The translations under genes were made by a program, and so were the position numbers. Below the pieces are notes generated by a model. It saw nothing but the letters and a program-made list of their open reading frames with translations, made no database searches and was not told where the DNA came from. From Alternaria dauci (Eukaryota; Ascomycota; Dothideomycetes; Pleosporales; Pleosporaceae), in assembly GCF_042100115.1 (NCBI RefSeq), contig NC_091272.1:6634001-6698000 (forward strand): 64,000 nucleotides of DNA. The letters are read 5' to 3'. Shown here one piece after another: positions 11,991-21,600 of the stretch. Numbering within the stretch: position 1 is the stretch's first letter; every line of letters starts with the position of its first letter.

Positions 11991-13931
11991 ATGGCTCATC
12001 AGGGAAACGCGCAGAACAACAGGGCTCAGGGTCAGGGACCCTCGACGCCAGCACGCCCTACCCCAGAAAATGATGAGATGCTGGAAGCATCCGATGACGA
12101 GGGAGAGAACCCTAACGTCACCGAGCTCAGGAATCTTAGGCAACACACAACCACGCAGGCTCAGCAGATTGCTGAGATGCAGGCAATGATCAATCAGCTT
12201 GCAGGGCAACTGATGATGACCCCTAACGAACGACCCGTTGCTACAAAGAAACCCAAGATAGCGTCACCAGAGAAATACGGTGGAGAACGAGAAAAGCTAC
12301 GAGTATTTCTCACCAACATCGACCTGTACTGCGAGTACAACGAGGTACCCAACGACCAGGAAAAGATCCTCATGGCCAGTACATACATGAAGGATAAGGC
12401 TTCCAATTGGATGCAACCCTATGTGGACGATTATCTGCTGGATGCAGAACACATGGGCACCAAAGAAGGAACCCGTACCTTATTCGCAAGTTGGACAGAG
12501 TTTAAGCAAGAGATGGGACGCATCTTCGGAGAAGTAGACGCTCAGAACCAGGCAGAGAAGAAGATCACTCGCCTGAGGCAGACCTCGTCAGTATCGGCAT
12601 ACACGGCGGAATTTAAGCAACTACAAGCACGGATCGATTGGGATGATGCGGCACTTCGAACGGTATTCGAAGCAGGCCTCAAAGAGAATGTCAAGGACGG
12701 CCTTGTACACCACGATAAGCCCGGGACGCTACACGCTCTGATCGAGCTAGCCACGCGTATCGACAACAGGTTGTGGGAACGAAACGATCAGAAGAAATAC
12801 TTCCGACCCAACCTGCCCAACATGAAGAAACAGCGTGGTAGATTCGACAGGGATGGCGACGCCATCATGACCGGCAAGGTACAAGAGAAGGCCAAAGACA
12901 AGAAAACCCGAGGAGGTAAAAGACACGACGGTCTCTCCAAGGAAGAACGCCAGCGGCGTTACGACAACAAAGCATGTCTCCGATGCGGGAAGACAGGACA
13001 CTTCGCTAGGGATTGCGAAGAAGAACAAGTCAAACAGGCAGCTGTCAAGATCCGGATGATCAGACAAGGCACGCCTTACCCGGCCGGGATAGAGCCGGAT
13101 GACAACCTAAGCGACTTAGACCTATACGAAGAGGCACGCTTGGAGGATAAGGAAGGCTACGAAATCGTCCCAAGAGTTAAACCGGACAACGAAGTTCTCA
13201 CCATGGGCCAGCCAAAGAAGACTGACTGGAAGGTCAAAGGCACCATCGTGATGGAACGATTAGCCAACAACCAGTGTTGGGTATGTGGTAACAAGACACA
13301 CTACGCCGACGAATGCACGGTTCGCGAACGAATCATGATTACCGGCCCGAATGCCGAAGAAATTGGGTATCAGGCGATACACCAACAACCCTACTTCGAT
13401 GATCCAATGGTTGAGGTCGAGGACCAAGAAGCCCACGAAGTAGAAGATACCAAGGATCACAAGGATTTGTGTTGGTATGACTGTAAGATAAATTGCGAGT
13501 TCCATAAGCAAGATAAGGAGGATTGCAGGACAGACCAGGACCGGTGCTGCCACCTGAACCTCTGGGCAGACGAATGTCTAGCAGACATCTGCCATCTACA
13601 CGAACCAGAGAAAGTGGAGATCCACTACAGACTTCTATGGACGCAATGCAGGAACGGGTGTGACTTCCATCGCAAGCAGCTCAAGGAAGCACACAAGGTG
13701 GATGACTATTACCATCGCACCCTATCATCAAACATCTGCGAGGTAGCAGATTGTGAGATTCACGAGGCCAAGAAGGCTCAACCAAGGAAGAGGATCACCA
13801 GGGAGGAGATACCTCACCAGAACATTCATTGGAGCTTCTGTTACGACGACAGGTGCTTGACGCACTACAGCTCAAAGAATGACACAGGCTACTTTCCTAA
13901 GTACAGGAAAGGTAAGCAGTCAAAAAACTAG
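11991..13931 (+). CDS. Gag polyprotein (646 aa) with two CCHC knuckles and a C-terminal Cys/His array
   Basis: Structural protein that would form the virus-like particle and bind element RNA. Residues 1-80 are Gln/Asn-rich with a probable helical segment (50-75). Residues 90-260 are the retrotransposon gag core. Two zinc knuckles of the form C-x2-C-x4-H-x4-C are at C329-C342 and C429-C442. Beyond them, residues 495-625 hold five C-x3/4-C-x2-H units (H at 505, 537, 560, 591, 625), four preceded by Trp. This is not part of a standard Gag, and its function is unknown. The tail is basic. The frame ends with TAG directly after the slippery heptamer 13,922-13,928, so most ribosomes make Gag and a minority make Gag-Pol. 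The ATG is the first in a good context after the LTR. Confidence 0.95.
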   Translation: MAHQGNAQNNRAQGQGPSTPARPTPENDEMLEASDDEGENPNVTELRNLRQHTTTQAQQIAEMQAMINQLAGQLMMTPNERPVATKKPKIASPEKYGGEREKLRVFLTNIDLYCEYNEVPNDQEKILMASTYMKDKASNWMQPYVDDYLLDAEHMGTKEGTRTLFASWTEFKQEMGRIFGEVDAQNQAEKKITRLRQTSSVSAYTAEFKQLQARIDWDDAALRTVFEAGLKENVKDGLVHHDKPGTLHALIELATRIDNRLWERNDQKKYFRPNLPNMKKQRGRFDRDGDAIMTGKVQEKAKDKKTRGGKRHDGLSKEERQRRYDNKACLRCGKTGHFARDCEEEQVKQAAVKIRMIRQGTPYPAGIEPDDNLSDLDLYEEARLEDKEGYEIVPRVKPDNEVLTMGQPKKTDWKVKGTIVMERLANNQCWVCGNKTHYADECTVRERIMITGPNAEEIGYQAIHQQPYFDDPMVEVEDQEAHEVEDTKDHKDLCWYDCKINCEFHKQDKEDCRTDQDRCCHLNLWADECLADICHLHEPEKVEIHYRLLWTQCRNGCDFHRKQLKEAHKVDDYYHRTLSSNICEVADCEIHEAKKAQPRKRITREEIPHQNIHWSFCYDDRCLTHYSSKNDTGYFPKYRKGKQSKN

Positions 13932-13972
13932 GATGCCGCCAGGGACAGGGTCACGCTGGTGAAGGCAGTCCT
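13922..13972 (+). promoter_or_regulatory. -1 programmed ribosomal frameshift signal (gag to pol)
   Basis: In the gag frame the codons are TCA AAA AAC TAG, so the canonical X_XXY_YYZ heptamer A_AAA_AAC (13,922-13,928) abuts the stop. The pol frame lies in -1 and is open from 13,916, giving a 16-base overlap. Five bases after the heptamer a stem can form: 13,934-13,936 with 13,965-13,967, and 13,937-13,942 with 13,956-13,961, with one G-U pair and a small bulge. Loop bases 13,943-13,946 (GGAC) are complementary to 13,968-13,971 (GTCC), which would make an H-type pseudoknot. Slippery site, spacing and structure match the classic retroviral arrangement. The pseudoknot is predicted by eye only. 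Confidence 0.88.
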
Positions 13973-16900
13973 AAAACGACCCTTAGGAAGGTGCAGGATA
14001 CCGATGGTCGGGTGAAGCAGCTGCTCACGACCGTATCTGTACAGGGACGAAACATCGAGGCGCTCGTAGATAGCGGGGCCGCACGAACGATGATCTCACC
14101 CAGAGTGGTGGAGAAACACGAACTACCCTACCGGGTTAAGAAGAACCCAGTATCGGTACTGTTAGCCGACGAGAAACCCATGGAATATGGAAACGGCATG
14201 ATACGGATGGAAACCGAATCAACAAAGCTACGGATAGCTGGCATAGAGTGCCAAATGAATATCGACATAATGGAACTAGGAGGACTAGACATGTTGATTG
14301 GTTATGACTGGCTAGATGCCCATAACCCCGCCATCGACTGGCGAATGAAGACGATACTCAGAAGAGAACCTGTGCACAAGGTTGCTAGAGTACGCCAAAG
14401 AGTGAGCCCGAAGGACCAGAGCTCAACCCAGGACGGGAGGTTCGGCAAGATCTCGCCTCATAAGATCATGAGAATCTATGAGAAGGACCCTCAAAGAGTA
14501 GGAGTCATATGGATAAGACGAGTCGCGACCACGAAGGAAGGACCCTTACCACTAGAGATACCAAGAGAGTATCAGACCGACGAGTTTAGAGAACTCTTCG
14601 AGGAAAACGAAGCCACGGACTTGGCAGACCATCAGGATTGGGATCACGAGATCATCCTAGATGAAGGGGCAAAGTTAAGCCCAGGACCTATGTATCCCAT
14701 ATCGCCCGAGCACGATGCTGAGCTAAGGGAGTACATCCAGAAGAATCTGAAGAAGGGATTTATCCGACCGGGATCAGGCCCAATGGCCTCACCCATCTTG
14801 TTCGTAAAGAAGCCTAACGGGAAGTGGCGACTATGTGTCGACTTCCGAAGGTTGAACAGCGTTACTCGGAAGAACCGATATCCCTTACCACTAATAACCG
14901 AGCTCATGGATCGACTCCAGGGAGCCAAGTGGTTTACGAAGTTCGACGTTCGGGAAGGATTTCACCGAATCAGGATCAAGGAAGGACACGAATGGATGAC
15001 AGCGTTCAAAACGAAATATGGACTGTTCGAGTACACAGTAATGCCTTTTGGGTTAACGAATGCCCCGGCAACGTTTCAGTCAGTCATCAACAACGCTCTT
15101 CACGAGTACCTTGGAATCTTCGTCACAGCGTACATCGACGATGTGCTGGTATACTCTAGCGGGACGCTAGAAGAACATGTGGAACATGTCAAGAAAGTGC
15201 TCAGGAAGCTTAAGGAATACAAGCTGTACCTGCAGCCGGGGAAGTGCGAATTTCACACGAAGGAAACGGAATACCTAGGCTTCATAATATCCACAGAGGG
15301 GGTGAAGATGAACCCAAAGAAGACAGCGGCTGTACAGGAATGGCCAACGCCCAAAACAGTCAAGGACGTGCAATCCTTCCTAGGATTTGCCAACTACTAC
15401 CGGAAGTTCATCAAGGATTACTCAAAGATCACAACACCTCTCTCCGAGATCACGAAGAAGGAAGTTGGTTTCAAATGGAACGAGGAACATCAGGAGGCTT
15501 TTGATCGAATCAAGCAGATATTCCTCGAGGCACCAGTACTAGAGATGTACGACCCAAAGCGAGAGACGCGAGTCGAGACCGACGCGTCAGATTATGCACT
15601 CGGAGCTGTATTGTCGCAGCAGTGCCCAGACAAAAAGTGGAGACCAGTGTTCTACCACTCAAGAAAGTTCTCTGGAGCAGAACTAAACTACGACGTTCAC
15701 GATAAGGAGCTACTAGGAGTAGTCGATGCCTTTGAACAGTGGGAAGTCTATTTGCTAGGACTACCACACCAGATCGAGGTTTTTACCGATCACCAGAACT
15801 TGGCAGGTTTCATGACAACGAAGAAACTCAACCGACGACAAGTCCGATGGGCTGAGATGCTAGCTCAGTTCGACTTCAAGATAACTCACCGCGCTGGAAC
15901 GCTCAACGGAGCTGCGGATGCTTTAAGCAGGAGATCCGACTTACGCGAGGAAAATCATAAGGAACCACATGACGCCATGTTCAAGAAGATGCCTGATGGC
16001 ACACTACGTTACAACCAGCCGGAACTAGCTAAGATAGCTAAGGTGGCCGAGCGGGTAGAAACACTTCAGCAGCAGTGGCAGCAGAGAGCGGCCAGCTGGC
16101 AGTTCGAGCCTGACGAGAACGGCTCCGACGAACTGTTACAAGACGAGCGAGAGTACCGAGATATGATTCGAAGCGATCGAACATATGTACCCCCACACAT
16201 GAGATCGAGTCTCATCAAGGAACTGCATGAGTCCCCAGAGTATGGACATGCATCGCTAGAAGAAATGGTCAGGCGACTATCAAAGGTGTTTGCGATACCA
16301 CGCTTGCGAGCGAAGGTGCAGGACGTCCTAGGCAACTGTTTGGCTTGTCATCAGAACAAACCCAAGAGACATAAGCCCTATGGCCTGTTACAACCCTTAC
16401 CGCCACCAACGAGACCATGGAGCAGCGTAACAATGGACTTCATAGTGAAGCTCCCGAAGTCGTTAGAACCAGGATCCGGAAGATTATGCGACACAGTCCT
16501 AGTCATCGTGTGTCGTCACACGAAAGGAGCAAAGTTTGTGCCCACGGAAGAAACCATTACGGCAGAAGAATGCGCGTATGAGGTCAGCAAGGCACTTATG
16601 TCAGAACATGGGATACCTGAAGAATTCATCACCGATCGTGATAAACTGTTCACTTCCAAGTATTGGAACACATTCCTGGCAAAGCTGGGTGTGAAGAAGA
16701 AACTATCGACTAGCTTCCACCCCGAAACAGATGGCCAGACGGAACGAACGAACCAGACACTGGAACAGTATCTGAGGATGTACGCCAACAAGCTGCAAGA
16801 CAATTGGGTTGAACTCTTGCCGACAGCACAATTGGCCTACAATAGTACTAGGTCTGCGACGACTAAGTACTCACCACACTACGCGAATTACGGATATGAG

Positions 16901-18091
16901 CCGGTTGCTCATCGAGATCCAAAAGATATAGAGAGTATCGCAGTAGGTGCAGACGACAAAGCCCGCTTGATGCGAGGACTGCACGAAGAATTGAGCAAGA
17001 ACATAGCTCATAGGAACCTCACGACAGCCAAGGCGGCTAATAAGCAAAGGATTGAGGGACCAACCTTTAAGAAGGGGGACAAAGTTTTCCTGTCACGTCA
17101 GAACTTGAAAACTAAGCGACCAAGCAAGAAACTGGACAACCTCCGAATAGGACCATTCGAGGTTCTAGAGGAAATGGGTAACGTAAACTACAAACTCCAA
17201 CTCCCACCAGGCATGCGCATCCACCCTGTCTTTCACAAGAAACTCCTGGAAAGAGCACCTCCAGATGCCGAGCTAGCTACCGACATAGAGCTCGAAGACG
17301 ATGAGTACGAGGTCGAAGAAATCAGGGACCTGCGGAAAATCGGTCGTCAGTGGAAATACTTGGTCAAGTGGCTAGGATGGCCAGAGAGCCAGAACACTTG
17401 GGAACCAAAAGAAAATTTGACGAACTGCAAGTCACAGGTACGTGAGTACCATCGGAAACACCCAGAGAAGGGAGGACCGGGTCCTCAAGGGAAGAAAAGA
17501 ATTCAGAAAAAGGATCGAAAGAAGCGTCATCCTGCAACCAGCCCAAGTCAGTCGACAGTCCGGGTAGCGATGGTTCAGTTGGTTGAAAGTCCGTACCAGG
17601 GGCAGAGTTCCCCTCGGCTTGCTCTTTCGCGCGATCCTGAAGACTCAAAATGGCGTGATCTCGATCAGCGAATGCTCGCTCTCGCGCCTCAGTCTCTGCC
17701 ACTTCCAGCCGAAGTTGAGCGACCTCGGCCTCAGCTCGAAGAAGCGCCAAGCGCTTCTCGCGCTTTTCAGCCTCAACCTTCTCCCACTCTTCCTCAGTCA
17801 CAAATAAGCTACACTCAGCTTTCACCGAAATACAGCCCGCACACTGCCCAGAGGCAGTGTCCACGAAACAACGAAGATTCTTCTCCTCACACCGCTTGCA
17901 ACGAAAGGTCATCTCGTTCCCTTGTTGGCGGATACGGTCAGCACGAGCCTGGCGCTGTTGAGTCGAGTTCTGGGTACGGACGCGTCGAGAAGTCTGAACC
18001 TTGGGCATGGTCAGGGAAAGTGAGGAAAAGAGGAAAGAGAGGATACGACACCACCGGAGTAGCTATACCTCCACCACCGCCGCCGGACTAG
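13928..18091 (+). CDS. Pol: protease, RT, RNase H, integrase, chromodomain (made as Gag-Pol)
   Basis: Residues are counted from the GTG codon at 13,991; there is no nearby ATG, because Pol is entered by -1 frameshift at 13,928. Protease: D27-S28-G29, with hydrophobic I-G-Y-D at 103-106. Reverse transcriptase, about 257-435: Asp 319 in F-D-V and catalytic Y-I-D-D 381-384. RNase H, about 525-645: D531, E573, D600, D643. Integrase: HHCC finger H746, H753, C783, C786; catalytic D816, D882, E918, with exactly 35 residues between the last two (DD35E). A typical H-P-V-F-H segment is at 1078-1082. Chromodomain 1106-1156, with aromatics and W-E-P, predicts targeting to methylated-histone chromatin. 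Residues about 1160-1366 are Pro/Ser/Gln-rich without a domain and appear to be the complement of the antisense frame. Confidence 0.96.
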   Translation, partial: LGCRQGQGHAGEGSPKTTLRKVQDTDGRVKQLLTTVSVQGRNIEALVDSGAARTMISPRVVEKHELPYRVKKNPVSVLLADEKPMEYGNGMIRMETESTKLRIAGIECQMNIDIMELGGLDMLIGYDWLDAHNPAIDWRMKTILRREPVHKVARVRQRVSPKDQSSTQDGRFGKISPHKIMRIYEKDPQRVGVIWIRRVATTKEGPLPLEIPREYQTDEFRELFEENEATDLADHQDWDHEIILDEGAKLSPGPMYPISPEHDAELREYIQKNLKKGFIRPGSGPMASPILFVKKPNGKWRLCVDFRRLNSVTRKNRYPLPLITELMDRLQGAKWFTKFDVREGFHRIRIKEGHEWMTAFKTKYGLFEYTVMPFGLTNAPATFQSVINNALHEYLGIFVTAYIDDVLVYSSGTLEEHVEHVKKVLRKLKEYKLYLQPGKCEFHTKETEYLGFIISTEGVKMNPKKTAAVQEWPTPKTVKDVQSFLGFANYYRKFIKDYSKITTPLSEITKKEVGFKWNEEHQEAFDRIKQIFLEAPVLEMYDPKRETRVETDASDYALGAVLSQQCPDKKWRPVFYHSRKFSGAELNYDVHDKELLGVVDAFEQWEVYLLGLPHQIEVFTDHQNLAGFMTTKKLNRRQVRWAEMLAQFDFKITHRAGTLNGAADALSRRSDLREENHKEPHDAMFKKMPDGTLRYNQPELAKIAKVAERVETLQQQWQQRAASWQFEPDENGSDELLQDEREYRDMIRSDRTYVPPHMRSSLIKELHESPEYGHASLEEMVRRLSKVFAIPRLRAKVQDVLGNCLACHQNKPKRHKPYGLLQPLPPPTRPWSSVTMDFIVKLPKSLEPGSGRLCDTVLVIVCRHTKGAKFVPTEETITAEECAYEVSKALMSEHGIPEEFITDRDKLFTSKYWNTFLAKLGVKKKLSTSFHPETDGQTERTNQTLEQYLRMYANKLQDNWVELLPTAQLAYNSTRSATTKYSPHYANYGYEPVAHRDPKDIESIAVGADDKARLMRGLHEELSKNIAHRNLTTAKAANKQRIEGPTFKKGDKVFLSRQNLKTKRPSKKLDNLRIGPFEVLEEMGNVNYKLQLPPGMRIHPVFHKKLLERAPPDAELATDIELEDDEYEVEEIRDLRKIGRQWKYLVKWLGWPESQNTWEPKENLTNCKSQVREYHRKHPEKGGPGPQGKKRIQKKDRKKRHPATSPSQSTVRVAMVQLVESPYQGQSSPRLALSRDPEDSKWRDLDQRMLALAPQSLPLPAEVERPRPQLEEAPSASRAFQPQPSPTLPQSQISYTQLSPKYSPHTAQRQCPRNNEDSSPHTACNERSSRSLVGGYGQHEPGAVESSSGYGRVEKSEPWAWSGKVRKRGKRGYDTTGVAIPPPPPPD
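17364..18008 (-). CDS. Antisense Zn(II)2Cys6-like protein (214 aa) encoded opposite the 3' end of pol
   Basis: ATG-initiated 214-codon frame on the strand opposite pol. Residues 1-30 are basic (several Arg). Cysteines 37, 40, 47, 56, 59, 66 give C-x2-C-x6-C-x8-C-x2-C-x6-C, the spacing of fungal Zn(II)2Cys6 DNA-binding domains. Residues 72-130 are rich in E/K/R/A/L and look like a dimerising coiled coil. Residues 152-182 are acidic with aromatics (W157, F164, F167, F170, F171), like an activation region. It covers pol residues from the chromodomain end to about 1340, where the sense protein is low-complexity. That suggests the antisense strand is the functional frame there. The frame and cysteine spacing are traceable in the divergent relic at 60 kb. 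Expression is unproven. I infer a regulator, perhaps driven by the 3' LTR region. Confidence 0.72.
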   Translation of the reverse strand: MPKVQTSRRVRTQNSTQQRQARADRIRQQGNEMTFRCKRCEEKNLRCFVDTASGQCAGCISVKAECSLFVTEEEWEKVEAEKREKRLALLRAEAEVAQLRLEVAETEARERAFADRDHAILSLQDRAKEQAEGNSAPGTDFQPTEPSLPGLSTDLGWLQDDASFDPFSEFFSSLEDPVLPSLGVSDGTHVPVTCSSSNFLLVPKCSGSLAILAT

Positions 18092-18133
18092 GCGCGGGAA
18101 AACGATAATCCAGGGTATCGAGACGATACGCCT

Positions 18134-18144
18134 AAGAGGGGGGG
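18134..18144 (+). other. Polypurine tract of Element 1
   Basis: AAGAGGGGGGG, followed by TAA and the 3' LTR start TGTTAC. This is the expected plus-strand primer site and is identical in Element 2 (24,945-24,955). Confidence 0.9.
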
Positions 18145-18147
18145 TAA

Positions 18148-18620
18148 TGTTACAAGGTAACAAGGAATTGCCTTCCTTTCATGCAGGTCGCATGAAGGAA
18201 GACCATCGGGCGGACACGTTGGACGAAAGTGGATCTAGGGCGGGGCCCAGATCACGTGAAAGGAATGGCATCCCGCCAAGACCTGGCCTCCGGGAGGCCA
18301 GTGAGGATTGGGAGGTCACGGCCCTCCTAGGCCTCCCTCTTGGAAGGGAGGGCAAGGAGGACAGGACCTAAGGCAAGGGGTATAAGAATGTGTTGGATCT
18401 CATTATTACACTCGTTGTGGTCAACTCAAATAGTTCATCTCTTACACAGATTGTCAACTAGTTATTCTATTGTTATAGAATTGGTAGCGTTATTCTTTGG
18501 TTACAACGATAACTCTTTTCCACCTGATCATTCCATACGCTACCTCACGGACTACCGCTTTAGTCTACCTCGCCTTAGTACGGACCGAGCCTAGAGAAGT
18601 ATAGCCTAACCCCGTGTAAC
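18148..18620 (+). repeat. 3' LTR of Element 1 (473 bp)
   Basis: Same family as the 5' LTR with five substitutions. It ends GTGTAAC and lacks the terminal A seen at the other three LTR ends, so the TSD TTAGG follows directly. The last base was probably lost at integration or later. A TATAAG promoter candidate lies at 18,382-18,387. Confidence 0.94.
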
Positions 18621-18625
18621 TTAGG
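18621..18625. repeat. Target-site duplication of Element 1 (right), TTAGG
   Basis: Second copy of the 5-bp duplication; it marks where the older element's sequence resumes. Confidence 0.9.
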
Positions 18626-21600
18626 CTAACTAGTATATAATATTAAAGAAAGACTTAATTAGAAAGAAAAGGTAACTATAAAATAAGTACTAAATAGTAA
18701 TAGTAATATAGCTCCCTTTTACTAGTACTTTAAGCCTTACTATATACTATTCCTAAAAGGTACTTATATTACGCCTAAATATATTTTAGAGATAAAAATA
18801 TCCCTAGAACTCTAACTAAAGGAAAGGGAAATACTTTTAGAAGTCTTTTACTAAAGAAAGCTAATACTAGCTTAGGACTTCTATAAATCTAAATAAGTTC
18901 GTAGAGATATTATCCTCTTAATTATTATTAATATAATACTATACTAAGCCTAAAGGGTAGATTAGTTCCTAGTCTTATAAAAGCTCTATTAGGTAGTTAT
19001 TAAAATAATTTAAGATTATATTAATAGGGGTACACTAGAGCTTTATAAAAGCTAAAACTATAATCTTTAGTTCTTAGTAGTAAAGAAAGATAAAGGCTAT
19101 TAGTTTATTAATAATATTTAGAAACTTAATAAATTTATAATAAAAGATACTAACTTACTTCCTAATCTTAATAAGTTTTTAGAAGAGTTTACTAAGTATA
19201 TAGTTATAAGTCTCTTAGACTTCTTCTCTAAGTATAATTAAGTTAAACTCTATAAGGACTTAAGAGATATAATAGCTTTCTCTACCTTATAAAGCCTTAT
19301 ATAATAGTATACTTTACTAATAAGTACTATAAACTTAGTAGCTAAGTTTATAAGGGTTATAACTAAGATCTATAGAGAGTATATCTCTAATTACTATATA
19401 CTATACCTAGATAACGTCTATATTAAGGGGCTAAAGATAAGGTATTATAATAAGGAAGTAGAGCTAGGTATTTAAAAATTTATAGCTAAATACCTTTTTA
19501 ATATTAATAAGGTATTAGTAAGTATTAAGAATACTAGAGTTACTATATCTAAGTATAAGTTAGATTTCTACTACCCCTCTATAATAGTAGTTAGGTATAA
19601 TATTAATAAGAAGGGATAATACCTAGATAAGAAGAAAGTAAAAAAGAGTACTAACTAGCCTAATTACTATAATACTAAGGATATCTATATATTTATTAGT
19701 ATATACGTCTATTATAGAGTATAAGTACTTAGCTTTACTATTATAGTAGCTTTACTCTTTAAACTAATATAAAAAATACACCTTCTAAGTAAACTAATAA
19801 AGAAAAAGAAGCTATAAGGTACTTTTAAAAGGCCCTTACTACTACTCCTATATTAGTATCTATTAAAGATAGTAAACCTTTATACTAAATTATTCTTATA
19901 GTTAATAGAAGTAAGAAAGGTTAAGGTATAGTTATTATATAAGATAATCTAAATAGCTATTAGTACCTAGTCTACTTTAAAAGTAGAGTTTAGTTAAGAA
20001 TAGAGTAAAACTAAAACTCTAGTAAGTAGAAAGTAAAAGCACTACTACTTACCTTAAAAAAATTTAAGTTATATATCTATAAGGTTTGATTTATAGAAGA
20101 AACTAATATAAAGATACTTATTATATAGCTATAATATAGTACTACTAACCTACTAAGAGCCCTTATTACGTAATAGCTAGTACTCCTTAATATATAAGAC
20201 TTTAATATTATTTATATTACTAGTAATAAGAATATTATAGCTAATATACTATTAAGAAGACTAGAGCTAGATAACTAAAAACTATCTAAGGAGCTAAAAG
20301 AAGATATAGAAGACTTTATTAATACTTACCTAAACGTAGTTTAGTTTATATTTAAAGAAATACTAATACTCTAGTATAGCTTTTATAATATAGACCTTTT
20401 ATTTTATAAATAACTACTAGTAGAAGACTATAATAAGAAGTTATAAGCTATTACTACTTAGCTCCTATTCTATAAATACCTAGAGTACCTCTCCCTAGTA
20501 GAATTTTATAAGTTTAAGAAGAAAGCTCTTTAAATAATAGTCTAAGAGCGTTATCTATTTATAATACTTATAAGGGGAAGGCCTCTATAAAGAGTTATAA
20601 ATATCCTAAAAGATTAGCTAAAGGTTATTAAGTTACTCTATAATAAGTCTAGCTACTAAGGTAAGGTAAGAACGTAGAGTAAAGTTTAAGTAAGGTACTA
20701 CTAAAGAGGATAATATAAGTAAGTTAAGAAGTATATCTTATCTTATATTAAGTACTAATTATACGTATTAGTAATAGTATAGAAGGAGTTATAGCTAATA
20801 GAGCTACCTAATATCTTATTTAAATAGATTACTATTAATATTATATATATACTACCTAGGCGTAATAGTAAGACGTTCTTAGTAGTAGTATATAATTATA
20901 TCTTATAATAGGTAGAGGCTAAAGTACTAGCTAAGAATAACTTAAAAAGTATACTAAAGTTCCTTTAGTACGTCGTCTTCTACTAATAAGGATTATTACT
21001 TAAAATATTAATAAATAGTAGCCTAGAGAATAAGGGACTTATTAAGGACCTCTAAAGCTAATAAAGGATTAATTAAGTTACCTCTAATATATACTACCCC
21101 TAAGGTTAGGGTCTAATTAAATAAGGTTATACTCTTATAGTAGCTACCCTAAAGAAGCTTCTAAAGAACTAGGTAGATAACCTACCTAATATCCTTTAGG
21201 TAAATAAAATAACTATAAAGTATACTATAAATAAAACTCTAACGTTCTTAGTATCTAGTTAATAATATATACTCCTAACTAAGCTATTAATACCTATATA
21301 GTAGATACTACTATAGGAAGAAGTTTATAATATAGTAAAACTCCTTACTATAAGAGCTAGGTAATTTAATAAAAGAGATAAGTAATTCTAAGAAGCTATT
21401 AATTAGACTATTTAATTATACTATAAAAATAAAGACTATTTTAATAACTTTAAGGTACTTAGGTCTAAGTACCTTTTAGTTAATAACTTAGTACTACTAT
21501 AAGACTTATTCTATAATAGTAATAGATTAATACTTATAAAATTTCTCCCTAAGTAGAAAGGTCTATTTCGTATTAAGAATACTAGTAAAAAAGATAGTAC

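Larger units (their letters stand above)
11454..18620 (+). mobile_element. Element 1: intact Ty3/gypsy chromovirus LTR retrotransposon
   Basis: Complete 7,167-bp element: 5' LTR, Gag, Pol through a -1 frameshift, polypurine tract, 3' LTR and a 5-bp TSD. Base composition is balanced, with no RIP signature, in sharp contrast to its surroundings. It lies inside a RIP-dead older Ty3-like element. Its internal region appears identical to that of Element 2 except for one base (11,932). Its two LTRs differ from each other by five substitutions and from Element 2's LTRs by roughly 12-15 changes. It also carries an antisense Zn2Cys6-type frame. All frames are open, so it may be mobile. Confidence 0.97.

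Noticed and set aside
17583..17807. Plus-strand 74-codon frame overlapping pol and the antisense frame
   Set aside because: Third frame over the same bases, without any domain pattern; a shadow.
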